Assembly: GCA_963971305.1 (NCBI GenBank)
Contig: OZ020309.1
Coordinates: forward strand, 6,131,001 to 6,195,000
Direction: 5' to 3'
DNA: 64,000 nucleotides
Source of the DNA: Arcuatula senhousia
Taxonomy: Eukaryota; Mollusca; Bivalvia; Mytilida; Mytilidae
How positions within the stretch are numbered: the stretch's first letter is position 1; each line of letters opens with the position of its first letter. The notes under the pieces are model-generated. The model was not told the DNA's origin. It worked only from the letters and a program-made list of their open reading frames with translations, and did no database searches. This document shows positions 32,107 through 46,600 of the stretch, in pieces. The position numbers and the translations under genes are program-made.

Positions 32107-33880
32107 TTTGTTTTTATCATAGAATCTTTTTATTTTGGCCAGAGATCAACATTAGCTTGACTCTTGAAATAATTTGAATAATTGTGTTTGTTCATCGGCG
32201 TGCTTTCATCACATCATTGTGTTCCATACTTCAGCATTGCTATAGGTGTTATTGTGATTATGGGCTTAGATCTTTCAATTGTTATCCTATTGTTAATTGT
32301 TAAAAAAATGAACCAATCAGATTACTTGTTATATGCTTTGTTTGGAATTTATAATGTTATAATTGATATCATTGGTTATTTTAATTTGCCACCTTTCAAA
32401 AATAAACCAATCAGAGGTTTTGTTAAATATTGTGTCAAAACAAATGCCAATGGTTAATTTTAATGTCAGCTTTGTATATTGTTTATTGTAATGGTAAATT
32501 GGTGCTATAATTTTGTTAAAATCTATTAATATTCTCCTTATACCCTTCCAAACCGAGTTAGAGGAGGATATGTAGGAACCACCTTGTCTGTCAGTCCATT
32601 TGTCCACATATCTGGTAAGCTTGACTACTCCTTTACCACTTTATGGATTTTTATGAAACTTTGAATGAAGGTAGTACAATATATGCAGATGTGCTTGAAC
32701 TGTGGCGGATACAGAAATTTTCAACCTGGAGGGCATGCTATTCAAAAAGAAATCTTATGGGACCTCTTGTTTCATACAGTTCCTAACCAAATTTTCTTTT
32801 CAAATGGGAGGGGGCACGCCCGACAGGTCGGTTCTAAATCCACCTTTGATGAAGAAATTTCATTGCTCTTGGATTGGACTTAGTGTTAAGAATTCAATGT
32901 GAAGCCAGGTATCCTTTTGTGAGCTAACTTAAAGTTTTTCGTGTGTTAATTGTACATGTATCAATAATTAAATTTTCACCATGACAATATAAGTTTTTAA
33001 AAACCCCATTTCATGAATGTAAAAATGATCAGCTAATCTCAATTTAATTGAAATCCATTCAGTTGCCTGCGGGTAACTGATGTGTAATAGGTGTCATTTA
33101 TCAATTGAAATAACAAAAATTTAAAGATATGGGAAATGTCATTTTATTGAAGATTTCTTTTCTGTATCTTTATCTCCTTTATATATTAATACTAGATTGA
33201 TTTTAGATATTTCTTTTGTGATTTGTGAAATTTGTATATTTCTAGTGGAGATTATGTGCAATATTAAATGTAAATATGAATTTTATGCTAAAGATCATTA
33301 TATCTATGATAAAAACTAAAATATTTATACATGTACTTATTTTTCTGCCTTAGAATATTAGATGAAAAAAATAAAGCTAACCACAAAATGACTAAAAAAG
33401 CCCTTAGCCAATATCCAAATTTCCAGTGTAAATGGTTGCCAGGGGCCAGGGCAGATAATTGGTCTGATGAAAGAGTGGCTGAATTGCCAAAAATACCAAA
33501 TTTGCAAAGATGATTTAGCATAGCTTGGTAAAAAAGGAAACTTTATGCACTTTCAGTTTTAGAAGGTTGGGTTCCATTGAATCTTTGACTGGTTGTTTAA
33601 CTATCATATTTTCTTTTAGTCTCTGTAATGGAAAAGGTTCATTTAGAACAAAAATGAAGTGGTTTTCACTTTTCAAAAGAAACCCTTGTTTTCCTGCCAC
33701 TTAAACTATCCCTTAAGGTAGTAGTTATAACATCAGGGTTTAAGATTGAAAGGACAATATATTTTAATGGTGTTTTCTTCCAAAACAATACTGTACAAAA
33801 TAAATGCCAATAAATTTTACATGAAAATTTAAAAGGAAAACTAATTGAGGTAGAACTAGAACGAAAAAGCCCACTTAAAA
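32107..33880. other. Intergenic, no recognised gene
   Basis: 32182-32457 is open on + for 91 codons with two hydrophobic stretches but resembles no family I know and lies in AT-rich sequence. Near 32540-32930 is a decayed element fragment (CCGAGTTAGAGGAGGATATG, TGTCTGTCAGTCCATTTGTC). Nothing else seen. Confidence 0.45.
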
Positions 33881-33884
33881 GGGA

Positions 33885-36800
33885 AAATAAGAGAAACAAA
33901 TCAGGACAAATCAGAAAACAAAAAAACAAGGAAACAATTAAGACAAATCAGGAAAACAATAATGACAAGACAAATCAGGAAAACAATAATGACAAGACAA
34001 ATCAGGGAAACAATAAAGACACATCAGGGAAAACAATAAAGACAAATCAGAGAAAACAATAAAGACGAATCAGAGAAAACAATAAAGACAAATCAGAGAA
34101 AACAATAAAGACAAATCAGGGAAAGCAATAAAGATAATTCAGGGAAAACAATAAAGACAAATCAGGGAAACAATAAAGACAAATCAGGAAAAGCAATAAA
34201 GATAAATCAGGGAAAACAATAATGACAAGACAAATCAGGAAAACAATAATGACAAGACAAATCAGGAAAACAATAATGACAAGACAAATCAGGGAAACAA
34301 TAAAGACACATCAGGGAAAACAATAAAGACAAATCAGAGAAAACAATAAAGACTAATCAGAGAAAACAATAAAGACAAATCAGAGAAAACAATAAAGACA
34401 AATCAGGGAAAGCAATAAAGATAATTCAGGGAAAACAATAAAGACAAATCAGGGAAACAATAAAGACAAATCAGGAAAAGCAATAAAGATAAATCAGGGA
34501 AAACAATAATGACAAGACAAATCAGGAAAACAATAATGACAAGACAAATCAGGAAAACAATAATGACAAGACAAATCAGGAAAACAATAATGACAAGACA
34601 AATCAGGGAAACAATAAAGACACATCAGGGAAAACAATAAAGACAAATCAGAGAAAACAATAAAGACTAATCAGAGAAAACAATAAAGACAAATCAGAGA
34701 AAACAATAAAGACAAATCAGGGAAAGCAATAAACATAAATCAGGGAAAACAATAAAGACAAATCAGGGAAACAATAAAGACAAATCAGGAAAAGCAATAA
34801 AGATAAATCAGGGAAAACAATAAAGACAAATCAGAGATAACAATAAAGACAAATCAGAGAAAACAATAAAGACAAATCAGAGAAAACAATAAAGATAAAT
34901 CAGAGAAAACAATAAAGACAAATCAGGGGAAACAAAGACAAATCAGAGAAAACAATAAAGACAAATCAGGGAAAACAATAATGAAGACCAGGGAAAACAA
35001 TAAAGACAAATCTGAGAAAACAACTAAGACAAATCAGACAAAACAATAAAGACAAATCAGAGAAAACAATAAAGATAAATCAGAAAACAATAAAGACAAA
35101 TCAGAAAAAACAATGTAGACAAATCAGGGAAAACAATAAAGACAAATCAGGGAAAACAATAAAGACAAATCAGGGAAACAATAAAGACAAATCAGAGAAA
35201 ACAACTAAGACAAATCAGGGAAAATAATAAAGACAAATCAGACAAAACAATAAAGACAAATCAGAGAAAACAATAAAGATAAATCAGAAAACAATAAAGA
35301 CAAATCAGAAAAAACAATGTAGACAAATCAGAGAAAACAGAAGACAAATCAGGGAAACAATAAAGACAAATCAGAGAAAACAATAAAGACAAATCAGGGA
35401 AAACAATAAAGACAAATCAGAAAAAAACAATGTAGACAAATCAGGGAAAACAATAAAGACCAACAGAGAAAACAATAAAGACAAATCAGAGAAAACAATA
35501 AAGACAAATCATAGAAAACAATTAAGACAAATCAGAGGAACAATAAAAACAAATCAGAGAAAACAAAGACAAGTCAGAGAAAACAATCAAAACAAATCAG
35601 AGAAAACAATAAAGACAAGTCAGAGAAAACAATAAAGACAAATTGGGGAAACAATAAAGACAAACCAGGAAAACAAAAAAGACAAGACATTCAGAGAAAA
35701 CAATAGAGACGAATCAGAGAAACAATTAAGACAAATCAGAGAAACAATAAAGACAAATCAGGGGAACAACAAAGACAAATCAGGGGAAACAATAAAGACA
35801 AATCAGAGAAAACAATAAAGACAAATCAGGAAAAACAATAAAGACAAATCAGGGAAATAATAAAGACAAATCAGGGAAAACATTAAAGAGAAATCAGGGA
35901 AACAATAAAGACAAATCAGGAAAAACAATAAAGACAAATCAGGGAAACAATAAAGACAAATCAGGGAAAACAATAAAGACAAATCAGGGAAACAATAAAG
36001 ACAAATCAGGGAAAACAATAAAGACAAATCAGAGAAAACTATAAAGACAAATCAGGGAAACAATCGAGACAAATCAGAGAAAACAATAAAGACAAGTCAG
36101 GGAAACAAAAAAAAAAACAAATCAGGCAAAACAATAAAGACAAATCAGAGAAACAAAACACATATCAGGGAAGCAATAAAGACAAATCAGGGAAACAATA
36201 GACAAATCAAGGAAACAATAAAGATAATTTAGGGAACAAATAAAGACAAACCAGGGAAACAATCAAGACAAATCAGGACAACAAAAAAGAAAATTTAGGG
36301 AACAAATAAAGACAAACCAGGGAAACAATCAAGACAAATTAGGACAACAATAAAGACAAATCAGAGAAAACAGTAAAGACAAACCAGAGAAAATAATCAA
36401 GACAAATCGGGATACAATTAAGACAAACCAGGGAAACAATTAAGACAAATCAGGGAAAACAATAAAGACAAATCAGGACACAATAAAGACAAACCAAGGA
36501 AAACAATAAAGGCAAATCAGAGAAAACAATAAAGACAAATCAGAGAAAGCAATAAAGACAAATCAAACTAGCAATAAAGACAAATCAGGGAAAACAATAA
36601 AGATAAATCAGGGAAAACAATAAAGATAAATCAGGAAAAAAACAATAAAGATAAATCAGAAAAAAACAATAAAGACAAGTCAGAGAAAACAATGAAGACA
36701 AATCAGAGAAAACAATAAAGACAAATCAAACTAGCAATAAAGACAAATCAGGGAAAACAATAAAGATAAATCAGGGAAAACAATAAAGGCAAATCAGAGA

Positions 36801-39800
36801 AAACAATAAAGACAAATCAGAGCAAACAATAAAGACAATTCAGAGAAAACAATAATGACAAATCAGAGACAACAATAAAGACAAATTAGAGAAAACAATA
36901 AAGTCAAATCAGAGAAAACAATAAAGACAAATCAGAGAAAGCAATAAAGACAAATCAGGGGAAACAATAAAGATAAATCAGGAAAAACAATAAAGACAAA
37001 TCAGGGGAAACAATAAAGACAAATCAGGGAAGCAATAAAGACAAATCAGAGAAACAATAAAGATAAATCAGAGAACCAATAAAAATAAATCAGGGAATCA
37101 ATAAAGACAAATCAGGAAAACAAAGATAAATCATGGAAATCAATAAAGACAAATCAGAGAAACAATCAAGACAAATCAGGAAAACAATAAAGACAAATCA
37201 GGAAACAATAAAGACAAATCAGGAAAACAATAAAGACAAATCGGTGAAAAGAATAAAGACAAACCATGGAAAATAATAAAGATAAATCAGGGGAAACAAT
37301 AAAGGTAAATCAGAGAAAACAATGAAGACAAATCAGAGAAAACAATGAAGACAAATCAGAGAAACAATAAAGACAAAGCAATTAAGAAAAATCAGAGAAA
37401 CAATGAAGGCAAATCAAGGAAAACAAGTAAAGACAAATCAGAGAAACAAGAAAGACAAGTCAGGGAAAACAATAAAGACAAACCAGGGGAAACAATTAAG
37501 ACAAATCGGGAAAACAATAAAGACAAATCAGGGAAAACAATAAAGACAAATCAGGGAAAACAATAAAGACAAATCGGGAAAACAATTAGGACAAATCAGA
37601 AAAGCAATAAAGACAAATCAGGGAAAACAATAATGACAAATCAGGGAAAACAATAAAGACAAATCAGAGAAAACAATAAAGACAGATAAAGAAAACAATA
37701 TAAAGACAAATCAGCAAATCAGAGAAATCAATAAAAACAAATCAGGAGCACATTAAAACAAATCAGGGAAACTAAGAAAACTATAAAGATAAATCAGGGA
37801 AACAATAAAGACAAATCAGAAAAAAAAACAATAAAGAGAATCAGAGAAAACAATAAAGACAAATCAGGAAAACAAAGACAAATCGGGGAAAACAATAAAG
37901 ACAAATTAGAGAAACAATAAAGATATATCAGGGAAACAATAAAGACAAATCAGAGAAAAAAAATAAAGACAAATCAGGAAAACAAAGACAAATCAGGGAA
38001 AACAATAAAGACAAATCAGAGAAAAAATAAAGACAAATCAGGAAAACAAAGACAAATCAGGGAAAACAATAAAGACAAATTATAGAAACAATAAAGACAA
38101 ATCGGGAAAACAAAGACAAATCAGGGAAAACAATAAAGACAAATCAGAGAAAACAATAAGGACAAATCAGGAAAACAATAGAGACAAATCAGACAAACAG
38201 TAAAGACAAACCCGGGAAACTATAGAGACAAATCAGGAAAACAAAAATGCAAAGACAAATCAGAGAAACCATTAAAGACAAATCAAGAAAACAATAAAGA
38301 CAAATCAGGAAAACAATAAAGACATATCAGGAAAACAAAGGCAAATCAGGGAAAACAATAAAGACAAATCAGAGAAAACAATAAAGACAAATCAGGAAAA
38401 CAATAAAGGCAAATCAGGAAAACAAAGACAAATCAGGGAAAACAATAAAGACAAATCAGAGAAAACAATAAAGACAAATAAGGAAAACAATAAAGACAAA
38501 TCAGAGAAAACAATAAAGACAAATCAGGAGCACATTAAAAACAAATCAGGGAAACAGAGAAAACAATAAAATATAAATCAGGGAAACAATAAAGACAAAT
38601 CAGAAAAAAAATAAAGATAAATCAGAGAAAACAATAAAGACAAATCAGGGAAACAATAAAGACATCAGGGAAAACAATAAACACAAATCAGGGAAACAAT
38701 AAAGACCAATAAGGGAAACAATAAATACAAATCAGGAGCACATTAAAAACAAATCAGGGAAACAGAGAAAACGATAAAGATAAATCAAGGAAACAATAAA
38801 GACAAATCAGAGAATCAAATCAGGGAAAACAATAAAGACAAACCAGTGAAAACAATAAAGACAAATCAGGGAAAACAATAACGACAAATCAGAGAAAACA
38901 ATAACGACAAATCAGAGAAAACAGCAAAGACAAACCAGAGAAAACAAAAACAAACCAGGAAAACAATAAACGGACAAATCAGGGAAACAATAAAGACAAA
39001 TCTGTTAAAAGAATAAAGACAAATCAGAGAAAAAATTAAAGACAAATCAGGAAAACAAAGACAAATCAGGGAAAACAATAAAGACAAATTAGAGAAAACA
39101 ATAAAGACAAATCAGGAAAACAATAGAGACAAATCAAACAAACAATAAAGACAAATCCGGGAAACCATAGATCGAGACAAATCATAGAAAACAATAAAGA
39201 CAAATCAGAGAAAACAATAAAGACAAATCAGGAGCACATTAAAAACAAATCAGGGAAACAGAGAAAACAATAAAGATAAATCAGGGAAACAATAAAGACA
39301 AATCAGAAAAAAAATAAAGATAAATCAGAGAAAACAATAAAGACAAATCAGGGAAACAATAAAGACATCAGGGAAAACAATAAACACAAATCAGGGAAAC
39401 AATAAATACAAATCAGGTGCACATTAAAAACAAATCAGGGAAACAGAGAAAACGATAAAGATAAATCAGGGAAACAATAAAGACAAATCAGAGAATCAAA
39501 TCAGGAAAAACAATAAAGACAAATCATAGAAACAAATCAGGGAAAACAATAAAGACAAACCAGTGAAAACAATAAAGACAAATCAGGGAAAACAATATCG
39601 ACAAATCAGAGAAAACAGCAAAGACAAACCAGAGAAAACAAAAACAAACCAGGAAAACAATAAACGGACAAACCAGGGAAACAATAAAGAAAAATCGGTG
39701 AAAAGAATAAAGACAAATGAGAGAAAACAATAAAGACTGACAAATCAGGAAAACAATAAAGACAAATCAGGAAAACAATAAAGACAAATAAGGAAAACAA

Positions 39801-40060
39801 TAAAGACAAATCAGAGAAAACAATAAAGACAAATCAGGGAAAACAATAACGACAAATCAGAGAAAACAGCAAAGACAAACCAGAGAAAACAAAAACAAAC
39901 CAAGGAAACAATAAAGACAAATCGGTGAAAAGAATAAAGACAAATCAGAGAAAACAATAAAGACAAATCAGGGAAACAATAAAGACAAATCAGGGAAACA
40001 ATAAAGACAAATCAGGGAAAACAATAAAGACAAGTCAGCAAAAAACAATCAGGACAAGTC
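33885..40060. repeat. 6.2-kb satellite of about 23-bp units (GGGAAAACAATAAAGACAAATCA)-like
   Basis: About 260 units of GGAAAACAATAAAGACAAATC with variants GAG/GGG/GGA and units of 20-25 bp. The + strand is almost free of T beyond the two or three per unit, so the strand asymmetry is extreme and low complexity. Higher-order repeats are visible: blocks of about 280-300 bp near 33952, 34221 and 34500, and blocks of about 707 bp beginning AATCAGGAGCACATTAAAAA near 38523 and 39231. Several 60-80 codon frames are by-products of the repeat. Confidence 0.95.
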
Positions 40061-40426
40061 ACTGTCTGGCAAAACAACTGGTACTAGGAAAAACTGGGAT
40101 TAAAAAATAATATACTGTATTTGTATTGAATTATTAAATCCAAAGAAATGCCAAAGAATCAGAAAAAAAATATTACGAAAATAATTACACAGTGAAAAAT
40201 CTGTGTAATAGCAGCATAAACTTTGAATAAATGAATATATTTATTCTATCGACTCAGAGATAGATGTAGACGAACAAAACGAGAAAAAAAACATATGCGG
40301 ATTTCCTCCGTATGACGTGTTACATTTCGTCTTTTATTTACACATCTTCGTAACGTTTGTAAAAGGATAATATCGGCTATTCTAAACAAGAGATAATTAG
40401 ACCCGGAACAAAATAAATTGACGAAA
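40061..40426 (+). promoter_or_regulatory. GOPC 5' flank and 5' UTR
   Basis: The 366 nt between the satellite and the start codon must hold the proximal promoter unless an untranslated exon lies further left. TGACGTG at about 40313 resembles a CRE/UPRE-type bZIP site. No convincing TATA box was assigned. In-frame TAA at 40394 precedes the start ATG. Confidence 0.4.
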
Positions 40427-40639
40427 ATGACAGCTACTTTGTCGTTTCGGTGGCTGGAATTGCTCGAAAAAGAGTTCGACAAAGCATTTGTAGACTTAGA
40501 TTTGCTTCTTGGAGAAATCGACCCAGACCAATGCGAGTTAACATTTGAGGGCAGACAAAAAATGACGGCGTTAAGCGCCGCATTTGCCCAACTTTGTCAC
40601 AAGGCCCAGACAGTTTTTCAATCAAATGCAAAATTAGAG
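40427..40639 (+). CDS. GOPC: GOPC exon 1
   Basis: 71 residues. ATG at 40427 is the first in-frame ATG after TAA at 40394, in context [28 protein letters not shown], then [20 protein letters not shown], then [19 protein letters not shown] are near identical to the vertebrate protein. Donor GAG|GTAAAC. Confidence 0.97.
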
Positions 40640-43600
40640 GTAAACACCGATGAAGTAAAATTTCTTGTAATATGAAACATGATTTAGTTTTGTAAAAAAC
40701 TCTTCACTTATTTGTCAATGACATTAACACCAATAAGCTTGTCAAGGAATCAAGCATTTGTCAAGAGTGTAAATGGGTTACGAAATACCAGAACCAGCCG
40801 CTCAGTCTACAATAGAGTAGTATCTCACCGTTTTTTTCTTCAAAATCAGTTCTGACCATATTGCTAATTACTTTACTATTTTTACATTTAAATGGTCTTG
40901 GAATGGCTCATAATTTTCAAAGCCCATTTCCTTCTTCTATAGATCAAGACTTTGTACAAGATAAACAATAGGGAGAAGGTTGGGCCCAAAAAACTAGTTT
41001 AACCCCGCCACATTTTACATGTGCCTGTCCTAAGCCAGGAATCCTTGTCAAAGCTTTTGTTTGTCCTTGTCTACTATCTGTATTTTTGTTTTATGTCCAG
41101 AAATGGGTCTTTCTTTGATATTCTAGGGATTTGTTTGAATCTTATGTATTGTATTTATAGTCTTGGGCCAATGCAAGACGGCGAGCAGTGACCTCTGGTC
41201 ATGTTGAAGACTGCTGGCTGTTTTCCATTTCTTTAATGTTGGTTGTGTCGCGTACACTTATTCCACATCTCTTTATCGTCTATTGGTTGTATTTATAATC
41301 TGACTGTCGAAATAATAATATGATATGAGATAGATTTTTAACCTGTGATGCTCCCAAAATTAAAACTTTTCTAATTTTAATAATTGTACAAGCAAAAATA
41401 ATTTTAGAAAACATTATGATGCTACAATACACGATAGAGGATAGACAATATTTATTTGCGCAAACACATTTACAATAAATGGTTAAGGCATGAAACAAGA
41501 CTGTCACTTTGACAATAAACATATAGTTATATATACAAGTTATACGCTCCCGAAGGGAACGATAATGGTAGAAATGTCAATATTTTAGTTGTACTATGAG
41601 CTGAATTTCCCTTCAACGTCCGGTTTAGCATGCGCTTGTTTTCCTGAACTTTCAGCGTCTTTTTAACGTTTTTATCTTTCAAAATTTTAGACGTCATTAA
41701 ACGCTCATGTAACCCATAAGAAAAGCTAGTTTGTTTTTATTTTCGAACAAAAAAAAATTAAATTAATTGAAACTTCGGGAGCGTAACAGGTTTTACCTGC
41801 CTCATATTAATCTATATGATATTCATGGTGTGACAGTGGTATGAATACAGTTAAAAAATGAGTCATTCTGATCTTATGTTTAAGCAACTTTTAATAAATC
41901 TGGCTGTTAATTGGACAATTTCAGTTTTGCTATTAAGCAGAAAAGAGATTTCTTTGATATTAAATTTACTGAACATTAGAAAGGAATGGCAGTTTTAATT
42001 TAATTTTATTGTAGTATTCATTTCTTAGCAATGAATAGCTGGGGCACACAGAGAAGAAGTGATATTCATCCTCAATGTGGTACCGTAGTTCGTTCAATAT
42101 TTTTATGGCCAAACCACGTATGTGGATAAGACATATAGTTTTACCCTTGTCCGTCCGTCCGTACGTCCGTCCGTAACACTTTGGTTAAGTTCTTGGTTAA
42201 GGTCCATTACTCAGATACTAGATGTTTGGGGTCAATGATATTTCACCACCAGATGGGTCTTGGGTAGGGCTACACCACCCACTAGAAATTAGGTCACTGT
42301 GACCTATATTTTATGCATGAATGACTTCCGTTAAGTTCTTGGTTAAGGTCCATAACTTGGATACTAGATGTTGGGGGTCAATGATATTTCAATACTAGAT
42401 GTGTCTTAGGTAAGGTGACACCACCCACTAGAAATTAGGTCACTGTGACCTATATTTTACGCATGAATGACTTTGGTTAAGTTCTTGTTTAAGGTCCATT
42501 ACTCAGATACTAGATGTTGGGGTCAATGATATTTCACTACTAGATGTGTCTAAGGTAAGGTGACGCCACCCACTAGAAATTAGGTCACTGTGACCTATAT
42601 TTTACGCATGAATGACTTTGGTTAAGTTCTTGGTTAAGGTCCATAGCTCAGATACTACATGTTGATGGTCAATGGTATTTCACCACTAGATTTGTCTTGG
42701 GTAACATGACACCACCCAATAAAAATTAAGTCACTGTGATCTATATTTTATGTATGAACGACTTCGGTTAAGTTCTTGGTTAAGTTAAGGTCCATAACTT
42801 GGATACTAGATGTTGGGGGTCAATGATATTTCACCACTAGTTGTGTCTTGGGTAAGGTGACACCATCCACTAGAAATGAGGTCACTGTGACCTATATTTT
42901 ACGCATGAATGACTTTGGTTAAGTTCTTGGTTAAGGTCCATATCTTGAATAATACATGTTAGGGGTCAATAATATTTCACTACTCAATGAGTCTTGGTAA
43001 CATGGCACCACCCACCAGAAATAAGGTCACAGCGACCTATATTTTACACATGAACGCTTTTGATCAATTTCTTGATAAAGGTCCATATCCCAGGTAATAC
43101 ACATTGAGGGTCAATGATATTTCAAGAACGGGAGGGCCATCCTGTGGCTCATAGACACATTTTCTAGTTATATCTACCTTTTTCAATGGCTAGTGTATGA
43201 GCACTTAATTTTAGTTTACCTACTATGGATCTTTCAGTTTTGTCCTTACAAATATCAATATAGGGAGGTCTAGTTGATGGGACAAATACTTGGCGAAAAA
43301 AGGACAGTTTTTTTTATATGATGTAAGAGAACAGTTTAAATTTTGTTCTTTTTGGTCTTTCAGCCGTTGTTCAATTTTGGATAAATGAAATTTTATACCG
43401 TTAAAATCTTGATTGATGTTGCCAAAACCTAAAGTATTAAACAAGTGTTTGACTTGTGTAAGCCAGGTATTTTTGTGTTTAGTTTGTTCCAGTATTTCAC
43501 AGACCAATGTAATTGGGGAACTTATGATATGATCCAAAAATTTTCATGATTTTATAATACCAAGTTTAACTTTGATGTGTAGAGATGTATGATTTGTTTC

Positions 43601-46600
43601 TGCTAAGCAATCTATGTTAGTGGTTATAATGGACGCCTAACATTTTTTTTATGAATTAATGTAAATTTTAATATGGGTCTGAATCATTGTATGTTTTTTT
43701 ACTGCCCCAGACCTCACTACCATATAGAATTATAGGTACAACTAGTGTATCAAATAACTTTTCTGATAAAATACAAGGGTTATTTAGTGTTTTTAATTTT
43801 CTTAATTTTATGCCAGGCTTTCCTGCCTTTATCCATCAAATTGGTTTTGGACAGATTTAAATTACCATTAAACTTTAAAGATTTTACTGTTTCAAGGGTT
43901 TTATCTCCTATTTTAAATTGATTCTTAAGGAAAGTTTTGCCATTTGAATTGAAAACTATTACTGTAGATTTTTGTGTGTTTATTTCAAGTTTCCATGATG
44001 TACAAAAAATTTGTAGTATACATGTACGACATTAATTCAAACAAAATAAATTCGAAAATAAAAACAGACTAGCTTTTCTTGTGGGTCACATGTGCGCTTG
44101 ATGATGTTCAGAATTTGCAAAGCACAAAAACATTAAAAGGCGTGCTAAACCGGACGTTATAGGAAAATTCAGCACATAGTACAACTAAAATATTGACATT
44201 TCTACCATTATCGCTCCCTTTGGGAGCGTATTATTAAATTATATGAGAAAGGCATTGCCTTAAAAGCTCGTGTATATACTACATGTATACTAAAATCCAT
44301 TCAGTGGGATAACTTGGATCATTGTGAATCAATCATGTCAATTGGACAAGATTCTAAATTACAGTTGATGTGCTACTATTTTCCCTGGGTTTTTATTTTG
44401 TCATGTTTGCGCTTACAGACTTTGTTGAAAATGAATGTCAGAGAAATCTGAATAGGTGACAAAAGTTTTTCAGCCCATTGTTTTGTTATGTTTTATCTTG
44501 TGACATTTGGCATTCTACTCTGCATTCACTTACACTATAAATGTAGTTTAATACTGGGCTGTTTCTGAACCAATTTCCATGAAATAAAAACCAAAGGAAA
44601 TCAGAATATATCTCATGCAGAAAGTTATTTGCTTACCCACAAGTTAAACTCTAATAGAATATATAATACACATTATTTTCCAATATCGTCCAACCAAATA
44701 TTTACTGTACAAAAAAATCTTTGTGTTCTGTTTTGCAATTGCAAACAATGAAGATGTTTCTTCAGTTGTCGAAATAAACAATCCGAACCCAAGTATAACT
44801 ACATTTATTTGTTTTATTTCATGAAAATTGGTTCAGAGACAGTCTTGTAATAATTTTTGAAAAAACGTAAATTTACATCATTTGTACATGTACCGTATAT
44901 GAAAATCAGAAATACATACATGTAGAGGAAACATTTATTAATCACCATTTTATGTTTTTTTTTCATCCATTTCATGGTCATCCCATGGCCACTCTTAATT
45001 ACTCATATACACTGTGTACACAATGTATGTAGCTATGGCGTAAGACACCAACTCACTCACTGAATCTCACAATTTCTGTCTTTGACGCATTTTCAAGTAA
45101 AATTTTTGTGTTTTTTAGGCCCAGCTGGTTGATATGAGATCTGAGATGATAGAAATGAAATCATCCAAAGCCTTGGTGGAGAAGGAGCTACACAATGTCT
45201 TACTACAGCTCCATTCCATGCAGCTACAGAAACAGGCTGAGAAAGGCATAGAGGCAGACTCCAGTAGTATCATGAAGAAATTGGTAAGTATAGGCTTGAA
45301 AAAGGTCAAAGTCAAAGAATTAGAAGATAATAAGATGTGGAATAAGTCTGCGCAACATAACCTACAATATTAACCATGTTAACAATAATTTTTAAAAATT
45401 CACAACAGAAAACAGCCAAACCCCTTCAATGTGATCAGCAGTTGCCACTAGCGGGGCCTGCTGTCTGTTTTGCTATGGCCCTGGATTAAAAATAAACTAT
45501 ATATGATTCAAGGTCAATCCTTAAGTTTCAATGAAAGACCCTCATCTTTACAAAAAGCATGAAAAACAAATGTCTTAAATTTGATGAATACAAACATCAG
45601 CTTTGATAAAGATTCCTGGCTTAGGACAGGCACATTTAAAATGTGGCAGGGTTAAACTAGTTTTTTGGGCCCAACCTTCCCCCTATTGATAATCAATAAC
45701 AAAGCACAAACTAGCACACAGTAGAAATGAAATCAATAGAAGTCCAATTCAACAAGAGAGAACCTGAAACAAAAGGACAACAAGAAAATAACATGACGTA
45801 GACATAATCTTTTAAGTACACTCGAAATTACTGACAGATAGCTAGGAAGCATCTATTAAGGATGTATCAAAGGTCAAAATTTTCCTTAATCAAGTTATTT
45901 CCCAAACCTGCAATTTTGAAATGTTAAGACCCTGAGAAAAGCAAATTTACTAAGAAAACAATATGTCCGTGTGCATTTTAGTTTGATATAGCCATTTAAA
46001 AAGGGCCTATTTTGACAATTTTTCCAAAATTCATCATTTTTTGCCTATTTTTCAGGTAATTTTCTTTAAAATATCAAGTTTTAAAATCAAGTTTTCTCTC
46101 AAAGTGTCCATATTGATAGATGCCATGATTCTGAACAAATTTAACTTATAAAAAGTATATGTCCATGATGATATAAGAAAGTTTAGTCCCGAAAATGTGC
46201 CTTTTTAGGTCTTTTTCAAGACACCATAAAACTGGTAAAAATCAAGATTTTTCAAATTTTCTATCATACCAAAACCTCAAAACTCTCCATTTTTGTTTGA
46301 AATAATTGGACAAATATATCTTTTTGAATTTAGAAAAGGAATTATATGAATTGCAAGAATATTTTGTTGGAAAAATGAATTTTACTACCCCTACCCTGAA
46401 ATTGGCTAAATTCAGAGTGAGATCAAAGTCAAATTTGGTCAAAACTGAAAATGTTGCATATCTCAAAAACTACTAATCATATCGTCAATATTTTTTGACA
46501 AAATTTAGATGGATCATCATTTGATATATATCCACCAAAAGTTTTCAATTAAAAGGCAAGGTTTAAAAATTATTCACAAACGAGATTTAAACGAGACTGA

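Noticed and set aside
32182..32457. 91-aa hydrophobic + frame as a small membrane protein
   Set aside because: AT-rich DNA gives Ile/Leu/Phe-rich frames readily. No family resemblance, and it overlaps a minus frame of the same length.
35803..39809. Several 67-78-aa frames rich in SLICLYCFP on the minus strand, and a Lys/Asn/Gln-rich frame on the plus strand
   Set aside because: By-products of the 23-bp satellite; composition and repetition come from the unit itself.
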